NCBI GenBank assembly: GCA_014529385.2
Contig: CM043958.1
Coordinates: 122,108,817-122,172,816, forward strand
DNA: 64,000 nt
Direction: 5' to 3'
Source: Adiantum capillus-veneris
Lineage: Eukaryota > Streptophyta > Polypodiopsida > Polypodiales > Pteridaceae
The translations under genes and the position numbers were made by a program. The notes under the pieces are model-generated. The model was not told the origin of the DNA, did not search any database, and saw nothing but the letters and a program-made list of their open reading frames with translations. Position 1 is the stretch's first letter; each line of letters begins with the position of its first letter. Positions 1 through 11,200 of the stretch are shown here, in pieces.

Positions 1-278
1 GTAACCAAACAGTCCGTCTCTTCCATCTCCAATAAAACGCAGAAGCTCAGTGACACTACAAAAGGGTAGTGGTGCATTAGTAGTTTGGCACCTGGGTAAA
101 TGTGGCCATCAACCCATAAGTTGATTACCTTGCACCCAATGATTTGTAGATGATCTGCAGCATTGGGATTCGATGTTCCAAGTCGCATAGTAGTGTACTC
201 CTGCTCCAAATCAGCATTTAATCGATATCGTTTTGGCCTATTAGTAATGTTTTGCAGTGGAGGGCGATTGAATGACAT
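1..278 (-). CDS. Unrecognised protein, 5' part only (runs off the left edge)
   Basis: Reading leftwards from an ATG at 278-276, 92 codons stay open to the window edge, so only the N-terminus is present. The protein starts MSFNRPPLQN, has a basic patch (NRPKRYR) and continues through GCKVINLWVDGHIYPGAK. I recognise no family. The region upstream of the ATG (279-860) is GA-rich on the plus strand, which is a CT-rich leader in the gene's sense; such leaders are common at plant gene starts. A possible donor (AAG|GTAATC, near 130) would end the exon early, so the true coding part may be shorter. It could also be a chance open frame. Confidence 0.35.
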   Translation of the reverse strand, partial: MSFNRPPLQNITNRPKRYRLNADLEQEYTTMRLGTSNPNAADHLQIIGCKVINLWVDGHIYPGAKLLMHHYPFVVSLSFCVLLEMEETDCLV

Positions 279-532
279 TTTTGCTAGCTAATTAAGAAAA
301 ATAGTGAGAGAATGTGTAATGGTGAGGACTGCTGCAAGCTAGGAAAGTTGGCTATGGAGGGAAAAAGTGGAAGGTACTCAGAGATAGTAGAAAAGGATTA
401 TGTTGTGGAGGAAGAAAGAGAGGGAGTGTAGCTCAATCTCCTTTGAATTCAAAATATTGATTATGAGAGCTTTAGAGAGAGAAATGTAGCTGCACATAGA
501 GGTAATGGAGTTCTCCATTGCTCCTCACCTGA

Positions 533-573
<41 letters not shown>

Positions 574-860
574 GAGAGTGGGAGAGAGAGTAGATTTGCA
601 CCCTTGGAGGATCTGCACTTTCTGTCAGATGTAGGCAGCATAGAATGTCCTCGTGATGATTGGGGGGTGGAAGTGGCAAGAGAGAAAAGGGGGGAAAGAG
701 AAAGAGTTTTGCTCACATTTTAGAGAGAGAATGTAGTGAGAGAATATGCAAAATTTTCTTTTTTGGCAGGGGACCTGAAAAGTGTTTCTTTTAATGAGAA
801 CTAAGTGAGAGAGAGTGTTTTATATGTTAGAGAGAGAGGAGAGAGATGGAGAAAAGACAT
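279..860. repeat. GA-rich microsatellite DNA
   Basis: A purine-rich stretch with a pure (GA)n tract at about 535-570 and looser GA blocks at 680-730 and 805-850. Short open frames across it are low-complexity artefacts of the dinucleotide repeat. It could be a leader or promoter of the minus-strand frame at 1-278; nothing in the sequence decides this. Confidence 0.7.
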
Positions 861-1113
861 TTTAAAATTCAGTTACCCACCTCTCTTTTGTGTTAAAATA
901 GCCTATTTTCAAAATACAAAATATACAAATGGTATTTTTAAGAATCTCAACATAGGCCTTTTTGCCCTCTCTTTTAGGCTTGGTCAAACTTGGCTTAAGC
1001 TTTAAGCATTTCCTTAAACTGCCAAATAAAGAGGCCTTCCTATACCCCATTCCCTTCCTAATGAGCTTGATCGTCTTTGAACAACTGCAAGATGGGAGCA
1101 CTTAAATGTACAT

Positions 1114-1988
1114 TTGAGTCTAGTACAAGATACCCATTACACAATTCAATCATTGAATGCGGTCTCTATCCAAAAACACATCAACCACATCAAAAATGAT
1201 ATCAACTTCACCTCGTCAACAATTCTTTGCTTGCAAGAAACAAAACAACAAAATGAAAGAAACTTTCTTGGACCAAACTTTCAACACGTACATCATCACA
1301 ATGGATATGGTCTATCAATGTATCACAAAACTTGCATCAAGTTGCACAATAAATCTTTCTTTTCATCGCCAAGAATTGAGATAATAGAATCCTTCTTCTC
1401 CCTAGCCATCAACAACATCATCCACATAGTGAATGTCTACAATTCACCTAAGACATCAATACAATCATTGCTTTCACAATTGAGAAACCTCATGGACACC
1501 ATTGATAGCAACATTGTGAGCATTATCATAGGTGACTTCAACGTCCACATCAATCATGATAATAGCCAATACAAAAAGCTACATGCTTCTTGACGAAAAC
1601 AACTATACCCAAACAATTCAAGAGACAAAAAATATCTACAGTTCAATCCTTGACCATATTTGGGAGAACTTAAGATAATACTATACCCAAAAAATATCTA
1701 CAGTTCAATCCTTGACCATATTTGGGAGAACTCAAGACAAAAAATATCTACAGTTCAATCCTTGACCATATTTGGGAAAACAACTATACCCAAACAATTC
1801 AAGAGACAAAAAATATCTACAGTTCAATCCTTGACCATATTTGGGAAAACAACTATACCCAAACAATTCAAGAGACAAAAAATATCTACAGTTCAATCCT
1901 TGACCATATTTGGGAGAACTCCATGAGCAGGACAAAATTTTGCTTATGGTCGGATCACTCATCAGTATACATACTCCTCCCCAAATAA
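1114..1988 (+). pseudogene. Decayed APE-type (exonuclease-endonuclease-phosphatase) endonuclease
   Basis: The first open part (1114-1593, 159 codons) carries the endonuclease motifs in order: an N-terminal SLNAVSIQKH strand, the catalytic glutamate in ILCLQETK (about 1230-1250) and IIGDFNVHIN (about 1530-1555). The terminal SDH motif appears in another frame at 1950-1958 (LWSDHSSVYILL), ending at TAA 1986. Between them the frame is broken at 1591-1593 and a coding segment has been tandemly multiplied. Such endonucleases cut target DNA for LINEs and also occur in Helentron-type Helitrons; no reverse transcriptase or helicase is seen beside it, so I cannot choose. It is on a different lineage from the LINE at 4.5 kb. 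The copy is not functional. Confidence 0.65.
1621..1925 (+). repeat. Five-copy tandem repeat inside the endonuclease pseudogene
   Basis: The segment AAAAAATATCTACAGTTCAA starts at about 1627, 1689, 1739, 1808 and 1877, giving spacings of 62, 50, 69 and 69 bp. Each copy continues through a stretch reading SSILDHIWEN. The last copy leads into the SDH motif, so the repeat unit is multiplied endonuclease coding sequence. Confidence 0.85.
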
Positions 1989-3204
1989 ATACCACCTAAA
2001 AGGGGCCTCGAGCCCCTTGTCATGACCGCCCCCCCCCCGGCCCCCAAAGAAAGAAAAATAAAAAGAACATGACCCTCCATCCCTACCCGCCCCATGGTGT
2101 ACATAGAGAAAAACAATTTTGGAGCTTTGACCCCTCTGCACACAACTCTTGTAACTCTCTTTTCTAATGGAATGCCAATTTCACTACATGTACCCATTAA
2201 TTTTTAACCTTTCAATTTCATCTCCTTCTTCTACTCTTGTGTATTCCACGTACATTTTCAATGGGAAGGCCTCGTGATTTTGTCACTTGTTATTATCACG
2301 TTCGGTGCTTTTTTTTCGTGCATTGACCGTGACCACCATGTGGCCACTTGTGGGCTCAAGAAGCCAAAAAGAAATTTCGGGCTCACCAAGTAAAGAGAGG
2401 CCTTCTCTACACATCTATGATGACAATCTAGTGCCTCCTTGTCAGAGCTAGCCATGTTTGGAACAAACTCCAATCAACACATTCAAAGAGATGACATGGA
2501 CAATGTGCCCATCATGAACTTGTCATCCTTGCAATGAGTACCACTTTGGTGTACATGTCCACTAAAACCTTACCAAGAACAATGTATTTCCCTAGCAGCC
2601 TTTGACCAATAATCTTACCATAAGTTCTCTATAACCAATCTACAAATCTTGTGCAAGGCCACACACCTTGATTGGATGTGTAGGCCTTGCCTACACATCC
2701 GGTAAGACAATCCATCTTGAGCCTTATTGAGCATATCTTGCAATCAATGTGCTCCATATTGACATAAAGCTTTAGACAAGAATCCCATCAAGTACTTTCG
2801 GTCTTTCATGAGAACTCTACATTTGGTAGACATGTCGATGAAAGCACCACCAAAGCAAGCATGTTTCTGGCAACAACCCCTCTGACTAGCAATATGATGA
2901 TGAATTTTGTCAATCATGTCCACACTTTGAAAAATGGAAAAGTTCTTATACATGTAAGAATGTAAGGACAATCGATTGCAGTGGGAAACAGAGCTTTGCA
3001 TCTGGTAACCAAAGATTCCATGCCATTGCCATGATGGGCATATACTGAATTCAAGGCACTCCAAGTGACAACATCTTAAACAAGATGCTTGTCCAAATTT
3101 TCTTGTGCTTTTACAAAGGCCACCCATTAGCATATAGATCAGTCAAATCCTTGCCAAGCACAATATCTCTCCCTAGCATCCTGTGAGTCGTGACCAACAA
3201 AAAA
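1989..3204. other. Intergenic DNA with a dispersed-repeat segment
   Basis: No gene seen. A segment at about 2395-2480 (AGGCCTTC ... GCCATGTTTGGAACAAACTC) is recognisably similar, in the same orientation, to 41335-41420, so this stretch belongs to a dispersed repeat family. A short C-run lies at about 2029-2040. The open frames here lack protein character. Confidence 0.5.
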
Positions 3205-3524
3205 TGAGTTAGGCCTTCGAGCGAGCTCAACAGAGCGAGCTTTGGAGCGAGCTTTTTTTTTTTTGGAGTGCCGCCCTCTCTACCTCCCTTTCCTCCTCTT
3301 GCCGCCCATGTGTTTCCTCCTCTTCCCTTCCTCCTCCTCCTCAGCGTCCTCCTCCAAAATATTTCCTCTCCTCCACCTCCTCTCTCCATCTACTCCTCTA
3401 ACCACCTTCCCTTTCTCCAGCTCCTCCTCTAGAAACCACCATCCCTTCCCTAAAGTCCTCCTATCTCCTACTCCCTTCTTCCTCTCTCTTTTCTTAGTCG
3501 CTCTATAACCCCTCTCCTCTCTCC

Positions 3525-3566
<42 letters not shown>

Positions 3567-3657
3567 TTGTCTTCCCTCTATGCGTGTGTCTCTCTCTCTC
3601 TCTCGCCCGCCACCCCTCTCTCTCGTTGTCTCCCCCTCCCACCCCCTACCCTCCCCC

Positions 3658-3718
<61 letters not shown>

Positions 3719-3769
3719 CCTTGCCTTCCCTCCCTTACTGGAGTGATCTTCACCCCTCTCTCCCCCATG

Positions 3770-3846
<77 letters not shown>

Positions 3847-4150
3847 ACACATACACATACACATACGCACACTAGGACGAGAGGGAAGGGTGGCAAGGGT
3901 AGAGAGAGAGAGAGAGAGGGGGGGGGGGGGGGGGGGGGTGTAGAGAGCTATTTTAAAAAAACAAAGCACTAGCAGTATCTCTAGTGCCTCTGTTTTTTTT
4001 GTTAAAGAGGGAGAGAGGGGGAGAGAAAGAGAGAGTGATAGCGGGAGGGGAAGAGAGAGGGGGGGCATTGGGAGGGAGAGAGAGATAAAGAGAAGAGGGG
4101 TGGTAGGTGGAGAGAGAGTAGGAGATTGGGAGGGAGAAAGAAAGCGAGCT

Positions 4151-4183
<33 letters not shown>

Positions 4184-4255
4184 GTATAGGGTGAGCCCGT
4201 CTTTCTTTAAAAAAAAAAACAATACACTTCACCTCTCTCCCTCAGAATTTTATCG
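3205..4255. repeat. Microsatellite-rich foldback-like repeat
   Basis: The left end is built from repeated GAGCGAGC(T) units (about 3220-3250) followed by a T-run. Inside are CT tracts (3521-3562, 3669-3715, 3773-3842), a C-run (about 3654-3668), a GA tract, and G-runs of 21 and 30 bases (3918-3938, 4152-4181). A short palindrome GCACTAG...CTAGTGC flanked by A- and T-runs sits at about 3957-4000. The GAGCGAGC end and the CACTAGC core recur inverted at 40.4-41.25 kb. All open frames here are SLSLSL/RERERE artefacts. Confidence 0.7.
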
Positions 4256-4258
4256 CCC

Positions 4259-4261
<3 letters not shown>

Positions 4262-4311
<50 letters not shown>
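4262..4311 (+). repeat. (CT)n microsatellite
   Basis: About 25 uninterrupted CT units directly upstream of the LINE leader sequence. Confidence 0.95.
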
Positions 4312-4315
<4 letters not shown>

Positions 4316-4539
4316 AGCCGTTTTTTGACCTAGTAGACAGCAGTTCACTCTTTTGATCATAACTTGCTCATCCGAACTCCGATTTAGGTGATCTATAGCC
4401 TCAATCGAAGAGCACGAAGCCCTCTATGCATTGATGTAAAGACAGAATTTTTCTGTGTAATGGAAGGCTTTGCTGTAACAGCATCTCAGAACTGAAAAAA
4501 CTGTCAAAACTTTGCGTTTTTGTTGCCGACTTGAAGGCA

Positions 4540-5508
4540 ATGTCAGACAAAACTCGCAAGGGTGGAAAAGCCACACTCGCCATGGAGAATGATGCAAAAT
4601 CTCCAAGGAATTTGGATGCTAATCCAACCACATCGTCTACAACAACGGAAGCAATGATCATGGCTTTCTTGATCTCGTTACAAGAAACCGTCAACAAGCA
4701 AGGTGAAGAGTTGCGCGCACTTGCAATGGAGAATGGTACTTTAAGAGTTCTCGTTGTGTAGAATGAGCACCTCAAGAAGGTTCTTGAAATGCAAACAACA
4801 CGCTTGATGCATCTTGAGAATGAAGTTCAAGAATGTAAACGCTCTCTTGTTGACATGAATGTAGTGAAAGAGCGCTTGAGCAAAGTTGAGAGTGATCATG
4901 TATTGAAAGAGGAAACGATAGATACAATACGACATGATGTATGTGAGATGAGAAATGCATCCAAATCATGGGCTGATATATGTAAGGATAATGTGGTTTC
5001 TACATCTCCTATCACGCAAGCCGTTGTCCAAGCAAAGAATGTAGAGAATGTGGACACTCAAGAATTGCAAGAACGACAAAAACGCTCAAAGAACATCGTC
5101 ATTCGTGGAATCAAGGAGGAAAGCATGGAAACACCTCAATCTCTTGCGGTTGCTATTGAAGAGTTTTTTGCTACACACTTTGGCATGTCAGGAATCATGG
5201 CTTATGGTGCACATCGAGTTGGAAAACAAGGAATCCCTCGCTCGGGAGAAAGACCTATTGTATGTACCATGGCTGATGAGGTAAAGAGAAAGATCATCCT
5301 TGACAATGGTTGGATCTACCTCAAAGGAACGGGTTGTAATGTATATGAGGATCGCACTCTTATGAAACAAAATGTACGTCGCAAAGCATACGAGGAAAGA
5401 AGCAAGAAGGTTAAGGTATCATCTCAAGAAGAAAAGGCACTTGAGGAGGATGCAAGTCCACCCAACAAATACGGACACATGATCTATGAGACCAACTCAC
5501 GCTTGTGA
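4540..5508 (+). pseudogene. LINE ORF1 protein (coiled coil plus RRM-like), one in-frame stop
   Basis: From the ATG at 4540 one frame runs to TGA at 5506-5508, interrupted by a single TAG at 4759-4761. The N-terminal part is polar with heptad-like leucines (about 4790-4940), as in the trimerising coiled coil of L1-type ORF1 proteins. The middle part (NIVIRGIKEE, then HFGMSGIMAYGAHRVGK) and the basic tail match the single-stranded nucleic-acid-binding RRM/C-terminal region of LINE ORF1 proteins. Such proteins bind the element RNA in a ribonucleoprotein. The next frame downstream is the start of the endonuclease, the normal LINE order. The stop makes this copy defective, though it could be one base change old. 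Confidence 0.75.
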
Positions 5509-5652
5509 ATAAGCTTTTGGAATTGTAACGGGTGTCCATGGAATGCGGGAATTGGCATTGATGAGCTTACCAATGACTCCGATGTGATACTTCTTGTCGA
5601 AACATGGGAGCATGATGCGCAACGAATTCTTGGATTTGACAAATACGAATGA
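5509..5652 (+). pseudogene. LINE ORF2, N-terminal endonuclease fragment
   Basis: Immediately after ORF1, a frame reads ISFWNCNG (first catalytic Asn motif of APE endonucleases) and about 30 codons later LLVETWEHDA (catalytic Glu). It ends at a TGA at 5650-5652, and within a few bases the sequence becomes the motif arrays of the neighbouring element. The rest of the endonuclease (GDFN and SDH motifs) is absent. The matching downstream half of a LINE ORF2 resumes at about 36863, so I read 5509-5652 as the left stump of a LINE interrupted by a large insertion with loss of some 200-300 codons. Confidence 0.75.
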
Positions 5653-5679
5653 AATACAGGTCAGCCAATTCCTAAATCT

Positions 5680-6290
5680 TGAGACCAAACCTCCCATGCT
5701 ATTAGAGATAATATATTGGATAAGTGGTGGACCTTCTATTATTTTCCCATGCCTAGTTTAGACAACCGGTACACTTTGCAGCTATAAAGGTTGGACGAGT
5801 TGTGGAGCCTTGTTTCTATCCATGTTTTAATGGATCCTAGCTTGGACAAGTGGTGGACCTTGGAAAAAAGCTTCCATGTACAACATATATGAGGTTTTCC
5901 ATGTTTTAATGGAGCCTATCTTGGACAAATGGTGAAGCTTTCTTCTCTCCATGTTGATTTTGGAACTACCTTAGACAAGTGGTGGAGCTTTTCTTTTCTA
6001 CTCTTCATAATACAATGAAGTATATGTTGGTTACATGGTGAATCTTAAGGCCAAACCTCCCATTTTACTAGAGATGATAGGTTGGACAAGTGGATCAACC
6101 TTCTATCATTTCTCCATGACTATATTGGACAATTAGTAGACATAACATCTCTCTATGTTGTCTAGAGATGAGCTTGGACAAGTGATGGACCCTGCTTCTC
6201 TCTCCCCTTGGTTTACTAGTTTGAAGACTCAGTATATATACTTTCTTAGATCTAGCTTGAACAAGTGGTGGACCTTGCATCCACAATCTT
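5680..6290 (+). repeat. Motif array, TTGGACAAGTGGTGGACC orientation (first block)
   Basis: Degenerate 50-60 bp subunits, each with a copy of GGACAAGTGGTGGACC or a close variant. The segment 5690-6260 is a recognisable direct copy of 11690-12120: same order of sub-blocks, including CATAATACAATGA and CTAGAGATGATAGGTTGGAC. Confidence 0.85.
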
Positions 6291-6299
6291 TTTCAGTAT

Positions 6300-7110
6300 A
6301 AAAAAGTATATGAAAAAATAACATAGGAATCTTGGTTTGAAGGTCAAGCAATTAGGTTCCAAATGCACATAATAATATATTTTCCACCCATATTAAAAGA
6401 AAGTTAAATATGCAAATAATAATATATTTTCCAAATGCACATAATAATATATTTTCCACCCATATTAAAAGAAAGTTAAATATGTTATTACCAAATTGAC
6501 AAAGGTAACGTCCAAGAATTATATCTTTCCATCTTGTCAGATCTAAATCTTCATCAAGGCGACATGCATGTATACATCAACTTTCAAGCCATTCAAGAAT
6601 ACATGCACTTAGATTCCATAGTTTTGTTTTCAAAGTCTTTTAGATTCTAAAACTCTTTCACATAAAGTATGTAATGACAAAATTCTTGAAGCAAACATTT
6701 GTGCCCAAGAAAAAGATCCCTCTCACATATTTAAAGTCCATGAATTCTCTGATCCACACTTACAAGTTTTATTTTGACATCAAACATCAATTCTTTCATA
6801 GTTCCAAATAAATGCAACCTCGATATGAATTGACAAAAAATGAATTTCTTTTACTATATGACCCAACATAGGCCCCAATCAAATAAAAAATGAGTCCCCA
6901 AAAATTTGGGTGCACTCTAGCAATACATCAGAGTCCCCTTACAATAGGATGCACTCCAATAGTACATTGAAGTCCCCTTAGAGTAGGGTGCACTCCATTC
7001 AAGTGTTCATAAAATTGACACACCTTTTATATTAAAAAAAAAGACTATATCAAATTATACAAATGTTGAAAGATACACACTAGAATAAAAAAAGCATCTT
7101 ATAGCCATAT
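6300..7110. other. AT-rich non-coding stretch with two short tandem duplications
   Basis: No gene. A roughly 62-bp unit (TAATAATATATTTTCC ... AAGAAAGTTAAATATG) is duplicated at about 6365-6485, and a roughly 41-bp unit (TGCACTC...GTCCCCTTA) is duplicated at about 6910-6990. The minus-strand poly(A) signal of the FCP1-like exon is at 7108-7113. Confidence 0.6.
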
Positions 7111-7113
7111 TTA
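7108..7113 (-). terminator. Poly(A) signal AATAAA after the FCP1-like exon b
   Basis: On the minus strand the stop codon is followed at once by AATAAATATGG, a canonical polyadenylation hexamer. It supports 7889-7115 being a true terminal exon. Confidence 0.5.
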
Positions 7114-7114
7114 T

Positions 7115-7889
7115 TCAATGCTTTCGTGTTGACAAGTACACACCAAGGACATAATTTGTCTCAGAATCACTATACTGATTTACAATTGTGTTATATGTAT
7201 AGACTCTCTTATCTCTTGCATACAACCATCCTACCAACCATGGAATTATGGTTCTCTGCAAGAAGTTTTGAAGTTGCTCGGAAGTTTGCCTCCACATCTT
7301 TGGAAATATAAGATATGTCCCTGGCATGTTCCACATCACCCTATATGGAGTGTCATCAAAAATTAAGGTATTGTTTGCATCCAAATCCTCAAATATCTTC
7401 CAAATATCACTCAGATTTTTGTGATAAACCCTTGTAAATCCTAACATGATATTTGGATTTTGGCAATTTTGTTACTCATAAACACCTTGAACTTGGTATA
7501 CTGCTCAGGAAAACACTTTTGTGTGATGCGTTGCACCCTTGTTAAGTTATAGCAACTCCATATCCATAGCTCAAAGTATTCAGCACAAAAATCCAAAAAA
7601 CTTTGTGCGTCTGGTCGCACCACATGATAAACTTCATCTTTGTCCTCCACAAGTCGCATGTGTTGAGCCCAAGATGGCATAGAATCTCCATGTTTCATTT
7701 CAACTGTCTTGAGAAGTAACCCCTCTAGATCCAAGATAAGTACTCTTTTGATGTCCTTGAAAGCAAGTGGTAGGTGATAAGGAGGTGATTCATTCCTTGG
7801 ACAAGGTCTTGGAGGAGGTTGGATGGGTAATTCAATAGTTTTCTTCAATTTATGCCAGCATATAGCCAATCCATTTTTCTGTAATGGTT
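7115..7889 (-). pseudogene. FCP1/HAD-type phosphatase-like terminal exon (copy b), frameshifted
   Basis: The exon opens at a clear acceptor (CTTTAATTTCAG|AACC, exon from 7889) and has no methionine before the domain, so it must be spliced to upstream coding sequence. Domain motifs: motif I VLILDLEGLLLK (the usual DxDx(T/V) second Asp is Glu), motif II WSCYN, then motif IV TLIFDDTPYR. Between motifs II and IV the frame changes at about 7441-7447, consistent with a one-base indel or assembly error. The protein ends RKH then TGA, and AATAAA overlaps just after it. FCP1/SCP-type HAD enzymes dephosphorylate proteins such as the RNA polymerase II CTD; this copy is probably inactive. The acceptor phase fits the donor at 18040, as for the other two terminal exons. 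Confidence 0.7.
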
Positions 7890-8229
7890 CTGAAATTAAA
7901 GAACAAGAACACTTAATGCAAACACAACAATAGACATGATTTTTACATTGTCTACCCTAAGGTTTTATTAGATACCAAAATCCATCTATGATCTACTCAT
8001 TAATAGAAAGAAAGTCAAATTAAAATCCTGACTCTTTTTTATGCTACACTCTCTCTTAGTCTCAATACCATGGAGTTCAACTAGATTTAAGTCAACTAAT
8101 AACTACTACTTGTTGTTAAAGGTATGCTTGAAGTGTATAAGGCTTAACCAATGCTCTAGTGTAGAATGGGTATTTAGGTCTCAAGGTCTACCACTTATCC
8201 AAGCAAAGATCCATTTAGATATGGAAACC

Positions 8230-11200
8230 CAATTTTTCTTAATATAATGATATAGAGTGGACAAGTGGTGAATCCTGAGACCAAGCCACTCATGCTACTA
8301 GGGATAATAGGTTGGACAAGTGGTGGACCTTGAATGTAAACCCCCCATGTACAAAGTATCAGGGTTTTTGGGTATTTCAATGGACTCTAGCATCTTGGAA
8401 ACATGGTGGAGCATCATTCTCTCCATGTTTCAATGGAGTCTATCTTGGATAAATGGTGGAGCATCATTCTCTCCATGTTTCAATGGAGCCTACCTTGGAC
8501 AAGTGGTGCATGTTTGTTTCTCTCTATGTTTGAACATATCTAGCTTGGACAAGTGGTGGACCTTGGAACAAAATCCCCATGTAAAACATATCATGGACAT
8601 TACAAGTGGTGAGAAAAAATACCATTCAATATATAACCTTATAGGTTGGAAAAGTGGTGGACCTTAACACCCAATTATTATTAATATAATGACATAGAGT
8701 GGACAAGTGGTGAATCTTGCGACCAAACCTACTAGGAAAAGTACGTTGGACAAGTGGTGGACCTTGAATGCAAACCCCCCATGTACAAAATATTACTCAT
8801 GCTACTAGGAATAATTTGGTATTAAGGTCCATGTTTCAATGGAGCCTAGCTTGGAAAAGTGGTGGACCTTTGTTTCTCTCTATGTTTCAATAGAATTTTC
8901 TTGGACAAGTGGTGAACCTTGGAACAAAACCCCCATGTAAAGCATGTCATGGGCATTACAAGTGGTGAGAAAAAATACCTTTGAAGGTATAACCTTATAG
9001 GCTGGACAAGTGGTGGACCTTAGCACCCAATTCCTCTTATTATAATGACATATAGTGGAAAAGTGGTGAATTGTGAGACCAAACCTACTAGGGATAATAG
9101 GTTGGAGAAATGGTTGACCTTGAATGTAAATCACCCATGTACAAAATATCATGGGTTTTGCGTATTTCAATGGAGCCTAGCATCTTGGAGACATGGTGGA
9201 ACTTACTTCTCTCCATGTTTTAATGGAGCCTATCTAGGAGAAATGGTGGAGGTTCCTTCTCTCCATGTTTCAATGGAGCCTAGCTTGGACAAGTCGTGGA
9301 CCTTTGTTTCTCTCTATGTTTGAATATGGTTAGCTTGGAACAAGTGGTGGATCTTGGAATGAAACTCCCATGTAAAACATATCATGGGCATTTCAAGTGG
9401 CGAGAAAGGATACCATTTAAGATATAACCTTATAGGTTGGACAAGTGGTGGACTTTAACACAATATAATGACATAGAGTGTACAAGTGGTGAATCTTGAA
9501 ACCAAACCACTCATGCTACTAGGGATAATAGGTTAAACAAGTGGTGGGCCTTGAAATAAAACCCCCTAGAGTGTTTCAATGGATCCTAGCTTGGAAACAT
9601 GGTAAAGCTTGCTTCTCTCCATGTTTCAATGCAGCCTATCTTGGATAAATGGTGCAGCATCATTCTCTCCATGTTTCAATGGAGCCTAGATTGGACAAGT
9701 GGTGGACCTTTGTTTCTCTCTATGTTTAAATAGAGTTATCTTGGAAAAGTGGTGGACCTTGGAACAAAAACCCCATGTAAAACATATCATGGGCATTACA
9801 AGTGGTGAGAAAAAATACCATTCAATATATAACCTTATAGGTTGGACAAGTGGTGGACCTTAACACCCAATTATTCTTAATATAATGACATAGAGTGGAT
9901 AAGTGGTGAAATTGGGACCAAACCTACTAGGGAAATAGGTTGGACAAGTGGTGGACCTTGAATGTAAACGCCCCATGTACAAAATATCACTCATGCTACT
10001 AGAAATAATTTGGTATTAAGGTCCATGTTTCAATGCAGCCTAGCTTGGAAAAGTGGTGGACCTTTGTTTCTCTCTATGTTTCAATAGATTTATCTTGGAT
10101 AAGTGGTGTACCTTGGAACAAAACCCCCATGTAAATCATGTCATGGGCATTACAAGTGGTGAGAAAAAATACCATTCAAGCTATAACATTATAGGTTAGA
10201 CAAGTGGTGGACCTTAACACCTAATTCCTCTTAATATAATGACATAGAGTGGACAAGTGGTGAATCATGAGACCAAACCTACTAGGGATAATAGGTTGGA
10301 CAAGTGGTGAACCTTGAATGTAAACCCCCCATGTACAAAAAATTATGGGTATTGGGTATTTCAATGGAGCCTAGCAACTTGGAGACATGGTGGAGCTTAT
10401 TTCTCTCCATGTTTCAATGGAGCCTATCTAGGAGAAACAGTGGAGGTTCCTTCTCTCTATGTTTCAATGAGCCTAGCTTGGACAAGTGGTGGACCTTTCT
10501 TTCTCTATATGTTTTAATAGAGTTAGCTTGGACAAGTGGTGGACCTTGGAATGAAACCCCCATGTAAAACATATCATGGGCATTTCAAGTGGTGAGAAAG
10601 GATACTATTTAAAATATAACCTTATAGGCTGGACAAGTGGTGGACTTTAACACATATTTCTTCTTAATATAATGACATAGAGTGTACAAGTGGTGAATCT
10701 TGAGACCAAACCACTCTTGCTACTAGGGATAATAGGTTGGACAAGTGGTGGACCTTGAATGTAAACCCCTCATGTACAAAATTATGGGTTTAGGGTATTT
10801 CAATGGAGCCTAGCTTGGAGACATGGTGGAGATTGCTTCTCTCAATGTTTCAATGGAACCTATCTTGGAGAAATGGTGGATCATCCTTCTCTCCATGTTT
10901 CAATGGAGCCTATCTTGGACAAGTGGTGGATGGAGTTAGCTTGGACAAGTGGTGGGTCTTGGAACAAAACCCCTTTGTAAAACATAGCATGGACATTACA
11001 AGTGATGAGGAAAAATATCATTCAAGATATAACCTTATAGGTTGGAAAAGTGGTGATGGACCTTGATAAGTGGTGAAGGATACCATTTAAGATATACCCT
11101 TATAGGTTGGACTAGTGGTGGACCTTAACACCCAGTTATTCTTAATATAATGACATAGAGTGGATAAGTGGTGAATCTTAAGACCAAATCACTCATGCTA

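Noticed and set aside
862-1101. 79-codon minus-strand frame antisense to the endonuclease leader
   Set aside because: No domain character; chance frame in AT-rich DNA.
3918-4181. Long G-runs as functional G-quadruplexes
   Set aside because: G-runs of 21 and 30 bases could form such structures, but they sit in low-complexity DNA where slippage is the simpler explanation, and run length is unreliable in assemblies.
3564-4232. Several overlapping open frames of 60-140 codons rich in Ser-Leu, Arg-Glu or Pro
   Set aside because: They are translations of CT/GA, G and C runs; no non-repetitive protein content.
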